Positions 18,127-26,962 of a DNA stretch of 64,000 nucleotides are shown here, piece after piece. Position 1 is the stretch's first letter. Every line of letters begins with the position of its first letter. A model generated the notes under the pieces. It saw only the letters and a program-made list of their open reading frames with translations, was not told where the DNA came from and made no database searches. Origin of the DNA: Flavobacteriaceae bacterium (GTDB lineage Bacteria; Bacteroidota; Bacteroidia; Flavobacteriales; Flavobacteriaceae); assembly GCA_027082925.1 (NCBI GenBank), contig JALWTD010000014.1, forward strand, positions 382,393-446,392. The letters are read 5' to 3'. A program made the position numbers and the translations under genes.

Positions 18127-18680
18127 TGGTGTATTTTTTGAAATACGTTGTAAAAAATGCTTCCGTAAAAAGCTCCTATTAACATACCTGTAAGAACATC
18201 TAGCGGATAATGCACTCCTACGTATATTCTACTATACGAGACCAAAACTGCCCACAAAAATAAAGCAGTAAAAATATATTTTACATGTTTTTTTAATAGT
18301 AATCCTAGAAAAAATACGATTGCCATTGTATTTGCAGCATGTGCTGAAAAAAAGGAGTACAAACCTCCACATCTACCAGCTACCAGCCTAATTAATGGAG
18401 AAACAAGCTCATCGTGACACGGTCTAAGTCGTTTAAATCCAAACTTAAATAAGTTACTTGTTTGATCGGTTAACGCAATAAGTAAGGCTACACCTACAAG
18501 TGTATACAGCGTTCTTTTAAGACCTATATTTTTGTATAATAAAAATAACAACAACAAATACAATGGAATGGCACTAAACTTATTGGTTATAAAAAGCCAA
18601 AAGCCATCCCATTGAGTTGTTCCTAAATTATTTAAATAAATTAGTAACGCTATGTCTTTATTGATTAAAAAATCGTACAT
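18123..18680 (-). CDS. PAP2 family membrane phosphatase
   Basis: A 185-residue membrane protein with the three PAP2 signature elements: KFGFKRLRP (the K-x6-RP motif, about residues 86-94), FSAHA (the PSGH-like motif, near 117) and [13 protein letters not shown] (SR-x5-H-x3-D, about 155-167). Members dephosphorylate undecaprenyl diphosphate, phosphatidylglycerol phosphate or lipid A. It is convergent with the glycosylation cluster, so a link to lipid carrier recycling or lipid A dephosphorylation is plausible but rests only on position. The specific substrate cannot be assigned. Confidence 0.88.
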   Translation of the reverse strand: MYDFLINKDIALLIYLNNLGTTQWDGFWLFITNKFSAIPLYLLLLFLLYKNIGLKRTLYTLVGVALLIALTDQTSNLFKFGFKRLRPCHDELVSPLIRLVAGRCGGLYSFFSAHAANTMAIVFFLGLLLKKHVKYIFTALFLWAVLVSYSRIYVGVHYPLDVLTGMLIGAFYGSIFYNVFQKIHH

Positions 18681-18698
18681 GTTGTTACTGTATTGCTT

Positions 18699-19793
18699 TT
18701 ACTGTTTTTTAGACACCGTATCTACCAATTCTACCACAAAAACCAAATCGGTATTTGGAGGAATTACATTTCCGGCACCTTGAGCTCCATATCCTAAATG
18801 AGCAGGAATAAATAGCATAGCTTTGTCTCCTATTTTTAGTTGTTGTAACCCTTCTTTAAATCCGGGGATTAAGCGTGCTTCTGAGCTATAAACTGTTGTA
18901 AAAGGAGCGTATCCATGTTGTTTATCTCTAACTTCACTGTATACGCCATAAGCTTTTGCAACATCTTTAAAACTGGTGTCAAAAAGTTTTCCGTCGGTAA
19001 AATAACCGGCATAATTAACGGTTACTTTTACTCCTTTCTTAGGAGAAATACCATTTTTGGTTTCAATAATATACATTTTTAATCCTGATGGTAATTCGGT
19101 AGCTTTTTCTCTATACGCTTCAATTTCTCTTTTTGTTTTTGCTGAAGCTTCTAATACTTTTTTTGCAAAAACCTCATAGCCATCAGAAAAAGCTTTAGCG
19201 GCATTAAATCGTTTTGCTGAAGCTCCTATTTTTACAATTTCTACCTCTAAAATAGTATCATTTTGCGCTATGGAATTTACCACATCTTGTCCTTTAACCA
19301 CGCTTCCAAATACCGAGTGTTTTCCATCTAATTTAGGAGTTGCTCTAAGGGTAATAAAAAATTGGCTTCCATTGGTTGAAGGTCCTGAGTTTGCCATAGA
19401 CAAGATACCAGCTCTGTCATGTTTTAACAAAAGGTTTCCATTTTCATCTTTTGGAAATTCATCCATAAACTTGTAACCCGGATCTCCTTCTCCAGTACCG
19501 GTAGGATCTCCTCCTTGAATTACAAAATTTTTAACAACTCTATGAAACAACACTCCATTGTAGTAAGGCTTTCCTTTTAAAGAATCCGTTACGTAAGTAT
19601 TTGTACCATCTGCTAAAGAAACAAAGTTTCCAACAGTAACCGGAACTTTTTCAAACTCGAGTTTTAATAAAATGTCACCTTTATTTGTGTGCATATTTGC
19701 ATACAAACCCTTTTCTAAATTAGTGTATTTAGTAGGCTTACAAGAAAATGTAAGTGCTAAAAAAGCGATTACGAGTATCTTAACTATTTTCAT
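18699..19793 (-). CDS. cyclophilin-FKBP fusion peptidyl-prolyl isomerase lipoprotein
   Basis: A 364-residue lipoprotein (lipobox FSC, lipidated Cys near residue 18). Residues 30-190 are a cyclophilin domain with GVLFHRVVKNFVIQGGD, SMANSGPSTNGSQFFIT and KHSVFG. After a helical linker (about 195-240) comes an FKBP domain with VTVNYAGYF, FDTSF, LIPGFKEGLQQL and AHLGYGAQGAGNVIPPN. Both folding domains look intact, apart from an insertion of about 25 residues in the FKBP bulge region. Two unrelated isomerase folds in one periplasmic protein suggest a folding factor for exported proteins. It is the last gene of the nrnA-gldI-FKBP operon. Confidence 0.92.
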   Translation of the reverse strand: MKIVKILVIAFLALTFSCKPTKYTNLEKGLYANMHTNKGDILLKLEFEKVPVTVGNFVSLADGTNTYVTDSLKGKPYYNGVLFHRVVKNFVIQGGDPTGTGEGDPGYKFMDEFPKDENGNLLLKHDRAGILSMANSGPSTNGSQFFITLRATPKLDGKHSVFGSVVKGQDVVNSIAQNDTILEVEIVKIGASAKRFNAAKAFSDGYEVFAKKVLEASAKTKREIEAYREKATELPSGLKMYIIETKNGISPKKGVKVTVNYAGYFTDGKLFDTSFKDVAKAYGVYSEVRDKQHGYAPFTTVYSSEARLIPGFKEGLQQLKIGDKAMLFIPAHLGYGAQGAGNVIPPNTDLVFVVELVDTVSKKQ

Positions 19794-19813
19794 ACTAAAA
19801 AATTAGATATGTA

Positions 19814-20539
19814 TTATTTTATAATTTCCAATAATTCTACTTCAAAAATTAGCGGCATAAATGGTTTTATTTTGCCTCCTTGTCTTGGGGTAGCTCCATA
19901 GGCTAATTCTTGAGGAATAAAAAACTTGTATTTTGAACCTACACTCATAAGTTGTAATCCTTCAGTCCAACCTTTAATAACTCTGTTTACATAAAATTCT
20001 GCAGGTTGTTTTCTTTCAACCGAACTATCAAAAACAGTTCCGTCTATAAGTGTACCGTGATAATGTACTTTTACCTTTGATGTAGCGGTAGGTTTTTCTC
20101 CTTTTCCTTCTTTTAATACAATGTACTGTAAACCACTTTCTGTTACGTGTACTCCTTTTTTAGATTTGTTTTCTTCTAAAAATTTAATTCCTTCTGCTTT
20201 TACATCTGCAAATTCTTTTTCGGCTCTTTGAATTTTTTCTTCTTGGAATTTTTTAACTCTTTCTCTTCTTCTTTTTTCAAAAAATACTTGTAAAACTTCA
20301 GCAGACTCTTCATTTGTCATTAAAAGATTTATAGAATCCATTCCGTTTAAAAATGCAGCTACAAAAATTTCTTTATTTACGTCTGGTAAATTTGCCTTAA
20401 ATTTATTAGACATATCTATTCCTAATGCATAACTAACAGAATCTATGTCTGTTTTTAATGTTTTTTTTGTAAGTGTTTTATTACATGATGTAAATGCTGA
20501 AACTACTATAATAACTGCTAAAAACTTAATTACTTTCAT
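19814..20539 (-). CDS. FKBP-type peptidyl-prolyl isomerase lipoprotein
   Basis: A 241-residue lipoprotein (lipobox FTSC, Cys near 19) with an N-terminal helical FKBP_N dimerisation region (about 30-130, rich in Lys and Glu) and a C-terminal FKBP domain. Active-site positions are present: [28 protein letters not shown] with the conserved Trp, and [16 protein letters not shown]. The layout resembles FkpA/Mip periplasmic folding factors. It overlaps gldI by 14 bases, which indicates tight coupling. Confidence 0.92.
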   Translation of the reverse strand: MKVIKFLAVIIVVSAFTSCNKTLTKKTLKTDIDSVSYALGIDMSNKFKANLPDVNKEIFVAAFLNGMDSINLLMTNEESAEVLQVFFEKRRRERVKKFQEEKIQRAEKEFADVKAEGIKFLEENKSKKGVHVTESGLQYIVLKEGKGEKPTATSKVKVHYHGTLIDGTVFDSSVERKQPAEFYVNRVIKGWTEGLQLMSVGSKYKFFIPQELAYGATPRQGGKIKPFMPLIFEVELLEIIK

Positions 20540-21071
20540 TTTTTTTATTGATTTTATTTAATTTAACTTTATATACTAATGGTTGATTAATTCCTATTTT
20601 ATTTTCGTCACCCGAAAATCCAAACATTTTATGCGAAGGAAATAAAAACGTAATGCTATCTCCTTCATGCATAAGCTTTAATCCGTTGCGTAATCCTTCT
20701 ACAATATCTTGTTTATCTACCACATACGATTGAAGTCCGTTTTCTTCTTTACCATAAATAATGCTTCCGTCTAAATCGTACACTTCAAAAGTATAGTAAA
20801 TTTGATCTCCAAATTTAGGTGAATATGTTTTGGGTGATTTAAAATTGTACGTGTACCAAAATCCGCTTGATGAAGCTATATACGTATGTGCCGTATCTTT
20901 TTCTATTATTTTTTTTAGTACCATTTCTTCGGAAGAATTTAATGATTTATTAAAATCTACCGACTTGCTCATAAATGAAGATGTTTTTCTGGTTACAGGT
21001 TTTCTGGGCGTTGGATTTACGCAAGAAAATAAACTAAGCACTAAAATTAAACTGTAAAAACTATTCTTCAT
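20526..21071 (-). CDS. gldI: gliding motility-associated FKBP-like lipoprotein GldI
   Basis: A 181-residue lipoprotein (lipobox LFSC, Cys near 17) with one FKBP-like domain (about residues 60-175). GldI is known in Flavobacterium johnsoniae as a lipoprotein required for gliding motility and resembling FKBP isomerases. The domain is degenerate. The Trp-containing segment GW.EG is replaced by [13 protein letters not shown], and the conserved YG of the active site is FG in HKMFGFSGD. Isomerase activity may be weak, and a chaperone-like or structural role is possible. It sits between nrnA and a full FKBP gene, as in other flavobacteria. Confidence 0.87.
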   Translation of the reverse strand: MKNSFYSLILVLSLFSCVNPTPRKPVTRKTSSFMSKSVDFNKSLNSSEEMVLKKIIEKDTAHTYIASSSGFWYTYNFKSPKTYSPKFGDQIYYTFEVYDLDGSIIYGKEENGLQSYVVDKQDIVEGLRNGLKLMHEGDSITFLFPSHKMFGFSGDENKIGINQPLVYKVKLNKINKKNESN

Positions 21072-22092
21072 AAGAGTTTAATAATTCGTTTTTATACTGA
21101 GGTAAGATATTTAAAAATTTTGATATTGTTGCGTCTAATGATATTTCTGTTCTCCCGCCTGCGGCATTGTCATGACCTCCTCCGTTAAAATGTGCTCTTG
21201 CAAATTTATTTACTGAAAAACTTCCTTTAGAACGGAAAGATATTTTTATGAGTTTTTGCTCACTGTCTTCAATAAAAATTACCGCAAAAATAATTCCTTT
21301 TAAAGACAACGCATAATTTACAACACCTTCTGTATCTCCTTTTTGATAGTTAAACTCATCTAAATCGGACTGAGATAGTGCAATGTATGCTGTTTTTAAT
21401 TGTTCTATAACCACCAAATTGCTAAGTGCTCTACCTAAAAGTTGAAGCCTTCCGTACGAGTTTGTATCGTACACATGATTGTGAATTTTTGCATTGTTAG
21501 CTCCTTTATCTATTAAATCTGCTATAATTCTATGCGTGGTACTTGTGGTAGAAGGAAACCGAAATGAACCGGTATCTGTCATAATTCCTGTATATAAACA
21601 AGTTGCAATAGCTGGTGTTATAGCCGATAGGCTTTCTAATTTTTCTAAAAAGTGATAAACCATTTGACACGTTGAGCAAATTGAAGTGTCTGAATATATA
21701 TATTTTGCAACATCATCGGGTTGTTGATGATGGTCTATCATAATAAACGTTCCTGAAAAACATTCCAATGTGTTTTTCATATCGTCACCCACTCTATGCA
21801 ATGCATTAAAATCTAATAAAAAAATGATATCGGCCTCATCTATGGCATTTTTTGATTGTCTGTTTTGCGAATCAAACTTATATACTTGTCGTGATGCCGG
21901 CAACCATTTTAAGAAATTAGGATAGTCATTTGGAGAAACTACTGTAGCGCTATGTCCTGTACTATTAAAGTAATGGTACATTGCCAAACAAGCTCCCATT
22001 GCATCGCCATCCGGATTTTTATGTGGCACTACTACTACCTTTTTAGGCGTAGAAAACAATTCTTGTATTTCCTTTACTTCTTTACTATTCAT
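21061..22092 (-). CDS. nrnA: DHH family phosphoesterase (NrnA-like oligoribonuclease / pAp phosphatase)
   Basis: A 343-residue cytoplasmic Mn-dependent phosphodiesterase. The DHH domain shows HKNPDGDAMGA (about residues 25-35), FLLDFNALHRVG and IMIDHHQQPDD, which supplies the DHH motif. The C-terminal DHHA1 domain ends with FNGGGHDNAAGG, the substrate-binding GGGH loop. NrnA-type enzymes degrade nanoRNA and dephosphorylate pAp. ATG 22092 is preferred to the TTG at 22110. The 3' end overlaps gldI by 11 bases; the pairing of this enzyme with gldI appears positional only. Confidence 0.92.
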   Translation of the reverse strand: MNSKEVKEIQELFSTPKKVVVVPHKNPDGDAMGACLAMYHYFNSTGHSATVVSPNDYPNFLKWLPASRQVYKFDSQNRQSKNAIDEADIIFLLDFNALHRVGDDMKNTLECFSGTFIMIDHHQQPDDVAKYIYSDTSICSTCQMVYHFLEKLESLSAITPAIATCLYTGIMTDTGSFRFPSTTSTTHRIIADLIDKGANNAKIHNHVYDTNSYGRLQLLGRALSNLVVIEQLKTAYIALSQSDLDEFNYQKGDTEGVVNYALSLKGIIFAVIFIEDSEQKLIKISFRSKGSFSVNKFARAHFNGGGHDNAAGGRTEISLDATISKFLNILPQYKNELLNSYEE

Positions 22093-22144
22093 AAGTTTGC
22101 GAATATACAACTTAAAACTATACCTTTAATTTGTAAAGTCTCCC

Positions 22145-22152
22145 TATCTTTG
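22145..22152 (+). promoter_or_regulatory. -7 element TATCTTTG before the PhoD-like gene
   Basis: An exact TAnnTTTG match 26 bases before the start at 22178, at the proper place for a promoter. A TTG at 22131 is closer than the usual 17-23 bases. Confidence 0.5.
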
Positions 22153-22177
22153 TTAAAAAGATATTAAAAATACAAAA

Positions 22178-23221
22178 ATGAACTATTATAAACTCCTTTT
22201 AGTTGCTTTAATTGCACTTACTTCATGTAGAACAACCTCAAAAGAAGAAGATAAGGCAACTCATTTACCACAAACCAAATCCGATTTTACCATTGCTTTT
22301 GGTTCTTGTAATAACCAAAACTTACCTAATGTACTCTGGAAAGAAATTTTAAAAAATAATCCTGATGTGTGGATTTGGGGAGGAGATGTTATTTATTCCG
22401 ATACTGAAGATATTGCGTATTTAAAACAAAATTATGCTAAACAAAAAAGCAATGTTGATTATCAAAATTTTATTAAAAATGTAGAAATTCTAGCTACTTG
22501 GGACGATCACGATTACAGTAAAAATGATGGTGGCGTTAATCATACCATTAAAAAAGCCTCTCAGCAATTATTTCTAGACTTTATTGATATTCCCCAAAAT
22601 AGTGCGCGTAGAAAACAAGAAGGTGTTTACTTTTCAAAAAATTACACTGTTAATAACACCTCTATTAAAATTATTTTACTTGATACTCGCTATTTTAGGA
22701 CCGAGTTAACACACGATACCGAAACAAAAAAAAGATACAAATCAAATTTGTACGGACAAGGTACAATGCTAGGAGAAACTCAATGGAAATGGTTAAAAAA
22801 TGAATTGGATAACTCAAAAGCACAATTTAATATTATTGTGAGTAGCATTCAGTTTCTCTCAGGAGAACACGGCTTTGAATGCTGGAGTAATATGCCTCAT
22901 GAAATTGACAAATTAGAAACTTTGTTAAAAAATTCGGGAGCAAAAAATACCATTATTTTGTCGGGAGACAGACACATCTCTGAAATATCTAAAAAAGATA
23001 TTGACAGTCTATCATATCCGTTAATCGATTTCACTTCAAGCGGTCTTACGCACTCGTATACCAAGTACAAAGGCGAACCTAATGTATTTAGAGTTGGCGA
23101 TGTTGTTTTTACCAAAAGTTTTGGAATTTTAAGATTCGATTTAGAAAATAATACTGTTACTATGGAAATAAGAGGTTTAAATAATAAAGTTTATAAAACC
23201 TTCAACCAAAAATATAATTAG
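22178..23221 (+). CDS. PhoD-like alkaline phosphatase family lipoprotein
   Basis: A 347-residue lipoprotein (lipobox LTSC, Cys near 17). The metallophosphoesterase motifs are AFGSCNN, WIWGGDVIYSD (GD metal ligand, about 68-78), LATWDDHDYSKNDGG (DDHD motif, about 107-121), LLDTRYFR, and ILSGDRHISEI near residue 268. PhoD-like enzymes are calcium/iron phosphodiesterase-phosphatases secreted for phosphate acquisition. It is monocistronic, divergent from nrnA and ahead of ndk. Substrate preference cannot be read from sequence. Confidence 0.9.
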   Translation: MNYYKLLLVALIALTSCRTTSKEEDKATHLPQTKSDFTIAFGSCNNQNLPNVLWKEILKNNPDVWIWGGDVIYSDTEDIAYLKQNYAKQKSNVDYQNFIKNVEILATWDDHDYSKNDGGVNHTIKKASQQLFLDFIDIPQNSARRKQEGVYFSKNYTVNNTSIKIILLDTRYFRTELTHDTETKKRYKSNLYGQGTMLGETQWKWLKNELDNSKAQFNIIVSSIQFLSGEHGFECWSNMPHEIDKLETLLKNSGAKNTIILSGDRHISEISKKDIDSLSYPLIDFTSSGLTHSYTKYKGEPNVFRVGDVVFTKSFGILRFDLENNTVTMEIRGLNNKVYKTFNQKYN

Positions 23222-23247
23222 ACAACTTTACTTTAGTTATAAAGTAC

Positions 23248-23255
23248 TATATTTG
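23248..23255 (+). promoter_or_regulatory. -7 element TATATTTG of the ndk promoter
   Basis: An exact TAnnTTTG match followed by GCGCG, 31 bases before the ndk start. No TTG lies at 17-23 bases upstream. Confidence 0.6.
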
Positions 23256-23286
23256 CGCGAAATTAATAATCTTATAGAAAATAAAA

Positions 23287-23706
23287 ATGGCAACAAATAG
23301 AACATTCACAATGCTTAAACCTGACGCTGTAGAAAAAGGGTATGTTGGGGCAATTCTAGAAAAAATAAACGCTGCAGGTTTTAGAATTGTAGCAATGAAA
23401 ATGACTCAAATGACTTTGGCTGATGCTGAAGAATTTTACGCCGTTCATAAAGAACGTCCGTTTTTTGGTGAGTTGGTAACATATATGACCAGAGGACCAA
23501 TAGTAGCAGCTATTTTAGAGAAAGAAAATGCTGTTGAAGATTTTAGAGCGTTGATTGGAGCTACAAATCCTGCTGATGCTGCTGAAGGTACTATCAGAAA
23601 ATTATATGCAGCTTCAATGGGAGAAAATGCAGTTCATGGTTCAGATAGTGACGAAAATGCTGCAATTGAAGGAGCATTTCACTTTTCAGGAAGAGAAATG
23701 TTTTAA
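23287..23706 (+). CDS. ndk: nucleoside-diphosphate kinase
   Basis: Cytoplasmic enzyme that equalises nucleoside triphosphate pools through a phosphohistidine. The 139 residues match the family. Motifs: [12 protein letters not shown] at the N terminus, the active-site His in NAVHGSDS (about residue 118), RPFFGELV and [13 protein letters not shown]. It stands alone with its own promoter and a strong terminator. Confidence 0.97.
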   Translation: MATNRTFTMLKPDAVEKGYVGAILEKINAAGFRIVAMKMTQMTLADAEEFYAVHKERPFFGELVTYMTRGPIVAAILEKENAVEDFRALIGATNPADAAEGTIRKLYAASMGENAVHGSDSDENAAIEGAFHFSGREMF

Positions 23707-23727
23707 CACTACTTTTAAATAATATTT

Positions 23728-23763
23728 AAAAATCCTTATTCCGAAATGAATAAGGATTTTTTT
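23728..23763. terminator. bidirectional terminator, ndk / DUF721 gene
   Basis: A 13-bp stem (AAAATCCTTATTC pairs with GAATAAGGATTTT) with a six-base loop and a T run. It sits between convergent genes and touches the stop of the minus-strand gene. Confidence 0.88.
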
Positions 23764-24058
23764 AGCTTAATATTAGTTTTGAAATTAGCTTTTCACCTAG
23801 CTCTTCGTTCATCATCTTAATTATTTTTTCTTTTCCATAACTCAGCTCTTCTCTTAAAACCGATGATTTTAAGCACACAATTAATGTTTTTCCATTTAAA
23901 CTTACGCTAGAGGTATAAGAAACAACTCCATTTCCCATTAATTTTGCCCAAGCATCATTTACAGACAATTGTCGCATTCCTTTGGTAAGGTTGTTTTCTT
24001 TTATAACATCCTTCATTAACTCCTGAATTGAATGAAATTCATTTAATCGTTTAGCCAT
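23762..24058 (-). CDS. DUF721 protein
   Basis: A 98-residue protein of the DUF721 family (Zn-ribbon-less RNA-binding-like, formerly DciA-like in other phyla): [19 protein letters not shown] at the start, [10 protein letters not shown], then a beta-hairpin [24 protein letters not shown]721/DciA-type proteins often follow recF or dnaA-region genes, and some act as helicase loaders; this small flavobacterial form may do the same, which is inferred. ATG 24058 is chosen over a TTG at 24067. The first eight bases overlap the recF stop. Confidence 0.85.
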   Translation of the reverse strand: MAKRLNEFHSIQELMKDVIKENNLTKGMRQLSVNDAWAKLMGNGVVSYTSSVSLNGKTLIVCLKSSVLREELSYGKEKIIKMMNEELGEKLISKLILS

Positions 24059-25136
24059 GTAATTCAAATATTTTATACGGTTGGTTGGTTTTTTTCACTA
24101 CTTCTTCGGTTCGCTGCTTGTGGGTATCACTTATAAACAATTGTCCAAAGTTATTATCGTTTACCAAACTTATTATTTGCGAAACCCGGGCATCATCTAA
24201 CTTATCAAAAATATCATCTAACAACAAAATTGGTTTTACACTCGCTTGCTGCTTAATAAAATCGAACTGAGCTAATTTTAAAGCTATTAAATACGATTTT
24301 TGCTGTCCTTGTGATCCAAATTTTTTTACAGGGTAACCATCTATCGTCAACGTTAGGTCATCTTTATGAATACCGGTACTTGTGTACTGCAAAATCCTAT
24401 CGCGTTCTAGACTATGCTCAAAAAGCGTTAACATATTTGTACCTTCGAGCTGCGTTTTATATACCAAATCTACTTGTTCTTTACTGTTAGAAATGACTTG
24501 ATACCTACTTTTAAAAATTGGAATAAATGCTTCTAAAAAAGCTTTTCGCTTTTCAAAAATTACACTTCCGTATCGGTTTAATTGTTCGTTATAAGCATGT
24601 AAATTTAGAGCATCAAAAGTTCTGTTTGCCGCAAAGTATTTTAGCAAGGTGTTGCGTTGTGCTAACACTTTATTGTAATTAATAACAAACTTTAAGTATT
24701 GTTTGTCTGATTGCGATATTACACTATCTATAAACTTTCGTCTGGTATCGCTTCCATCTACTATCAAGTCTCTATCTGCCGGAGAGATGATAACCAAAGG
24801 TAAATGTCCTATGTGACCTGATAGTTTTTCGTATATTTTACCGTTTCGTTTAATAACTTTTTTGCTACCTCGTTTTAAACTACAAACAATTACCTCTTGC
24901 TTACCACCTAAAAGGTAGTTTCCTTCAATCATAAAAAAATCTGCTGTATGCTTTATGTTTTGGGTTGCTACAGAGTTAAAATAGCTTTTTCCAAAAGACA
25001 AATAATAAATGGCATCTAGCACATTGGTTTTTCCTACGCCGTTACCGCCAACAAAACAGTTAATTTTATTCTCAAAATGAAAGGTTTGAGAATCAAAATT
25101 TTTGAAGTTTACCAATGTTAGTTTTTGTAATTGCAT
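24051..25136 (-). CDS. recF: DNA replication and repair protein RecF
   Basis: SMC-like ATPase that helps load RecA at gapped DNA. Walker A is GGNGVGKTN (about residues 29-37), the signature region is [17 protein letters not shown] (about 274-290), and Walker B is [13 protein letters not shown] (about 303-315). The family opening LTLVNFKNF is present. 361 residues, the usual length. It overlaps the DUF721 gene and appears to be the first gene of a two-gene operon. Confidence 0.95.
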   Translation of the reverse strand: MQLQKLTLVNFKNFDSQTFHFENKINCFVGGNGVGKTNVLDAIYYLSFGKSYFNSVATQNIKHTADFFMIEGNYLLGGKQEVIVCSLKRGSKKVIKRNGKIYEKLSGHIGHLPLVIISPADRDLIVDGSDTRRKFIDSVISQSDKQYLKFVINYNKVLAQRNTLLKYFAANRTFDALNLHAYNEQLNRYGSVIFEKRKAFLEAFIPIFKSRYQVISNSKEQVDLVYKTQLEGTNMLTLFEHSLERDRILQYTSTGIHKDDLTLTIDGYPVKKFGSQGQQKSYLIALKLAQFDFIKQQASVKPILLLDDIFDKLDDARVSQIISLVNDNNFGQLFISDTHKQRTEEVVKKTNQPYKIFELHG

Positions 25137-25225
25137 TGTGTTGTTAAAAGTCTAAAATTATTCAAATTTTAAATAACTAATTTAATAAAATTAATTAGGT
25201 ATTTAAACTTATTTGTTTAAAAACT

Positions 25226-25233
25226 CAAAGGTA
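25226..25233 (-). promoter_or_regulatory. -7 element TACCTTTG upstream of recF
   Basis: An exact TAnnTTTG on the minus strand, 90 bases before the recF start, in the 207-base divergent region. No TTG at the right spacing. Confidence 0.45.
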
Positions 25234-25314
25234 GTATTTACACTTTAAAGTAAGATAATATTAACATCTAAAAATTTAGGTGTCTTTGTATTTTTACTTT
25301 TCAATTAAAAATTC

Positions 25315-25322
25315 TATTTTTG
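25315..25322 (+). promoter_or_regulatory. -7 element TATTTTTG upstream of the TPR-ribH operon
   Basis: An exact TAnnTTTG followed by GCGG, 22 bases before the start at 25344. A TTG at 25286 is slightly too far (26 bases). Confidence 0.55.
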
Positions 25323-25343
25323 CGGCTACAAATTTTACAATAA

Positions 25344-26108
25344 ATGGCAACATATAAAAAGACCGGAAGTAAGGTAAAAAAAACACAGCATAACACTGAA
25401 GAAAAATATACTACTGCAGAAGTGTTTAACACGTTAGACGAAACAGCTTCAAAATCAGAACAGTGGGTTATCAAAAATCAAAATCAAATCTTTATTGTTT
25501 TAGGGGTTATTGTAGCTGGAATTTTAGCCTTTTTAGCATATCAAAAGTATGTGCAAGCACCCAAAGAAAAAGAAGCAGCTGATGAATTGGCATTTCCAAA
25601 AGCATATTTTGAAGACGCTATAAACAATTCTGTTGCTGTAGACTCGTTACTAACACTTAGTTTAAACGGTGCTGACGGTAAATATGGTTTTGTTGATATT
25701 GCTACAGAGTACAGCGGTACAAAAGCAGGAAATTTAGCAAACTACTACGCAGGTATTGCGTATTTAAAATTAAAAAATTACGAAGAAGCTATTAAATTTT
25801 TAGAAAATTTCTCTTCAGAAGATGAACTATTAGCGCCTATTGCAAAAGGTGCTATGGGTGATGCTTTTGCGGATATTAACCAACTTGATGATGCGCTTGA
25901 ATACTATTTAAAAGCGGCTGATTTAAGAGATAATAATTTTTCTACACCGCTATTTCTTTTTAAAGCAGGAAATACGGCGATGGATTTAGGAAAATACGAT
26001 AAAGCATTGGATATTTTTAATAGAATTAAAACAGACTATCCTAACTCTAACGAAGCAAAAAATATAGATATTTATATCAATAAAGCTACTTTTGCATCAA
26101 AACAATAA
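25344..26108 (+). CDS. membrane-anchored tetratricopeptide repeat protein
   Basis: A 254-residue protein with a basic, charged cytoplasmic N-terminus (about 1-45), one membrane helix (IFIVLGVIVAGILAFLAYQ, about 49-67) and a periplasmic domain with TPR-like units at about 130-165, 170-205 and 208-245 (YYAGIAYLKLKNYEEAIKF, AMGDAFADINQLDDALEYY). The layout matches the YfgM-type TPR_21 proteins that work with the Sec/SurA folding network, but similarity is only at the fold level. It is the first gene of a plus-strand run; ribH follows 6 bases later. Confidence 0.85.
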   Translation: MATYKKTGSKVKKTQHNTEEKYTTAEVFNTLDETASKSEQWVIKNQNQIFIVLGVIVAGILAFLAYQKYVQAPKEKEAADELAFPKAYFEDAINNSVAVDSLLTLSLNGADGKYGFVDIATEYSGTKAGNLANYYAGIAYLKLKNYEEAIKFLENFSSEDELLAPIAKGAMGDAFADINQLDDALEYYLKAADLRDNNFSTPLFLFKAGNTAMDLGKYDKALDIFNRIKTDYPNSNEAKNIDIYINKATFASKQ

Positions 26109-26114
26109 GATGTA

Positions 26115-26594
26115 ATGGCAACAACTAATTTATCAAACTACGATAAAACAACAATCCCAAACGCGAAAAACTTTCGGTTTGGGATTGTTGTTTCTGAATG
26201 GAATCCTGAAATTACAGAAAATCTTTACTTAGGGGCATCACAAACTCTTATAGAGAATGGTGTGCAAAAAGAAAACATTGTTAGATGGAATGTGCCCGGT
26301 AGTTTTGAACTTATATACGGTTGCAAACGAATGATTGAAAACCTAAAATTAGATGCCATTATAGCTATTGGAAATGTAATTCAAGGAGAAACAAAACATT
26401 TTGATTTTGTTTGTGAGGGCGTTACACAAGGTATAAAAGACCTAAACGTAAAATACGATACTCCAATTATATTTTGCGTTTTAACCGATAACACAAAGCA
26501 ACAGTCTTTAGATCGCTCTGGAGGAAAACACGGAAATAAAGGCATCGAATCTGCCATTGCCGCAATTAAAATGGCAGCTTTAAGAGAGTTTTAA
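26115..26594 (+). CDS. ribH: 6,7-dimethyl-8-ribityllumazine synthase
   Basis: Penultimate enzyme of riboflavin synthesis; it condenses the butanone phosphate made by RibB with the pyrimidinedione. 159 residues. Motifs: VSEWNPEITENLY, NVPGSFELIYG, NVIQGETKHFDFVCEGVTQG with the catalytic His, and LTDNTKQQSLDRSGGKHGNKG. Typically 12 to 60 subunits form a capsid-like shell. It is far from ribB (1-717) in the window but completes its pathway. Confidence 0.96.
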   Translation: MATTNLSNYDKTTIPNAKNFRFGIVVSEWNPEITENLYLGASQTLIENGVQKENIVRWNVPGSFELIYGCKRMIENLKLDAIIAIGNVIQGETKHFDFVCEGVTQGIKDLNVKYDTPIIFCVLTDNTKQQSLDRSGGKHGNKGIESAIAAIKMAALREF

Positions 26595-26674
26595 CACACT
26601 TCTTATTCACAAAACTTGACCACTACTCTATAATTCAGTATTTTTGGTTTTTACTGATTTTTTAATTGAATCTT

Positions 26675-26962
26675 ATGTTTGGCAAATTATTTAAGCCTCG
26701 TGCACATTATGTTTTTGACTATAAACCTCGTTACTACGACGAGCGAAAAGAACGTTTGCGAAAATTAGAAGAAAAATATCACGGAAATAAAGACGATAAT
26801 GCCGTTCCAACCATCAGTATTTCTAAAAATAGCCTTCGAAACGATTGGGTGAGAACCAAAAGAAGTGCTACCGATAGAAATACCAACCTAAGACTTGCCT
26901 TAATTATTGCCATTTTAGTAGGTATTGTTGCATACTTATTTGATATCCATACATTATTCTAA
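26675..26962 (+). CDS. small membrane protein (often mislabelled riboflavin synthase subunit beta)
   Basis: A 95-residue protein: a basic, Tyr/Arg-rich N-terminus (FDYKPRYYDERKER), a charged middle and one membrane helix at the C-terminus (LRLALIIAILVGIVAYLF, about 73-90). It ends one base into the mutL start codon. ATG 26675 is preferred to TTG 26666. In related genomes it is often named after its neighbour ribH, but there is no lumazine synthase motif. Function unknown; a tail-anchored membrane protein facing the cytoplasm is the likeliest reading. Confidence 0.8.
   Translation: MFGKLFKPRAHYVFDYKPRYYDERKERLRKLEEKYHGNKDDNAVPTISISKNSLRNDWVRTKRSATDRNTNLRLALIIAILVGIVAYLFDIHTLF

Noticed and set aside
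12220-18680. Reading the cluster as a standard arn (aminoarabinose) operon
   Set aside because: arnA, arnB and arnD are absent, and there are two different GT2 and two different ArnT-like genes, so the sugar and the pathway must differ.
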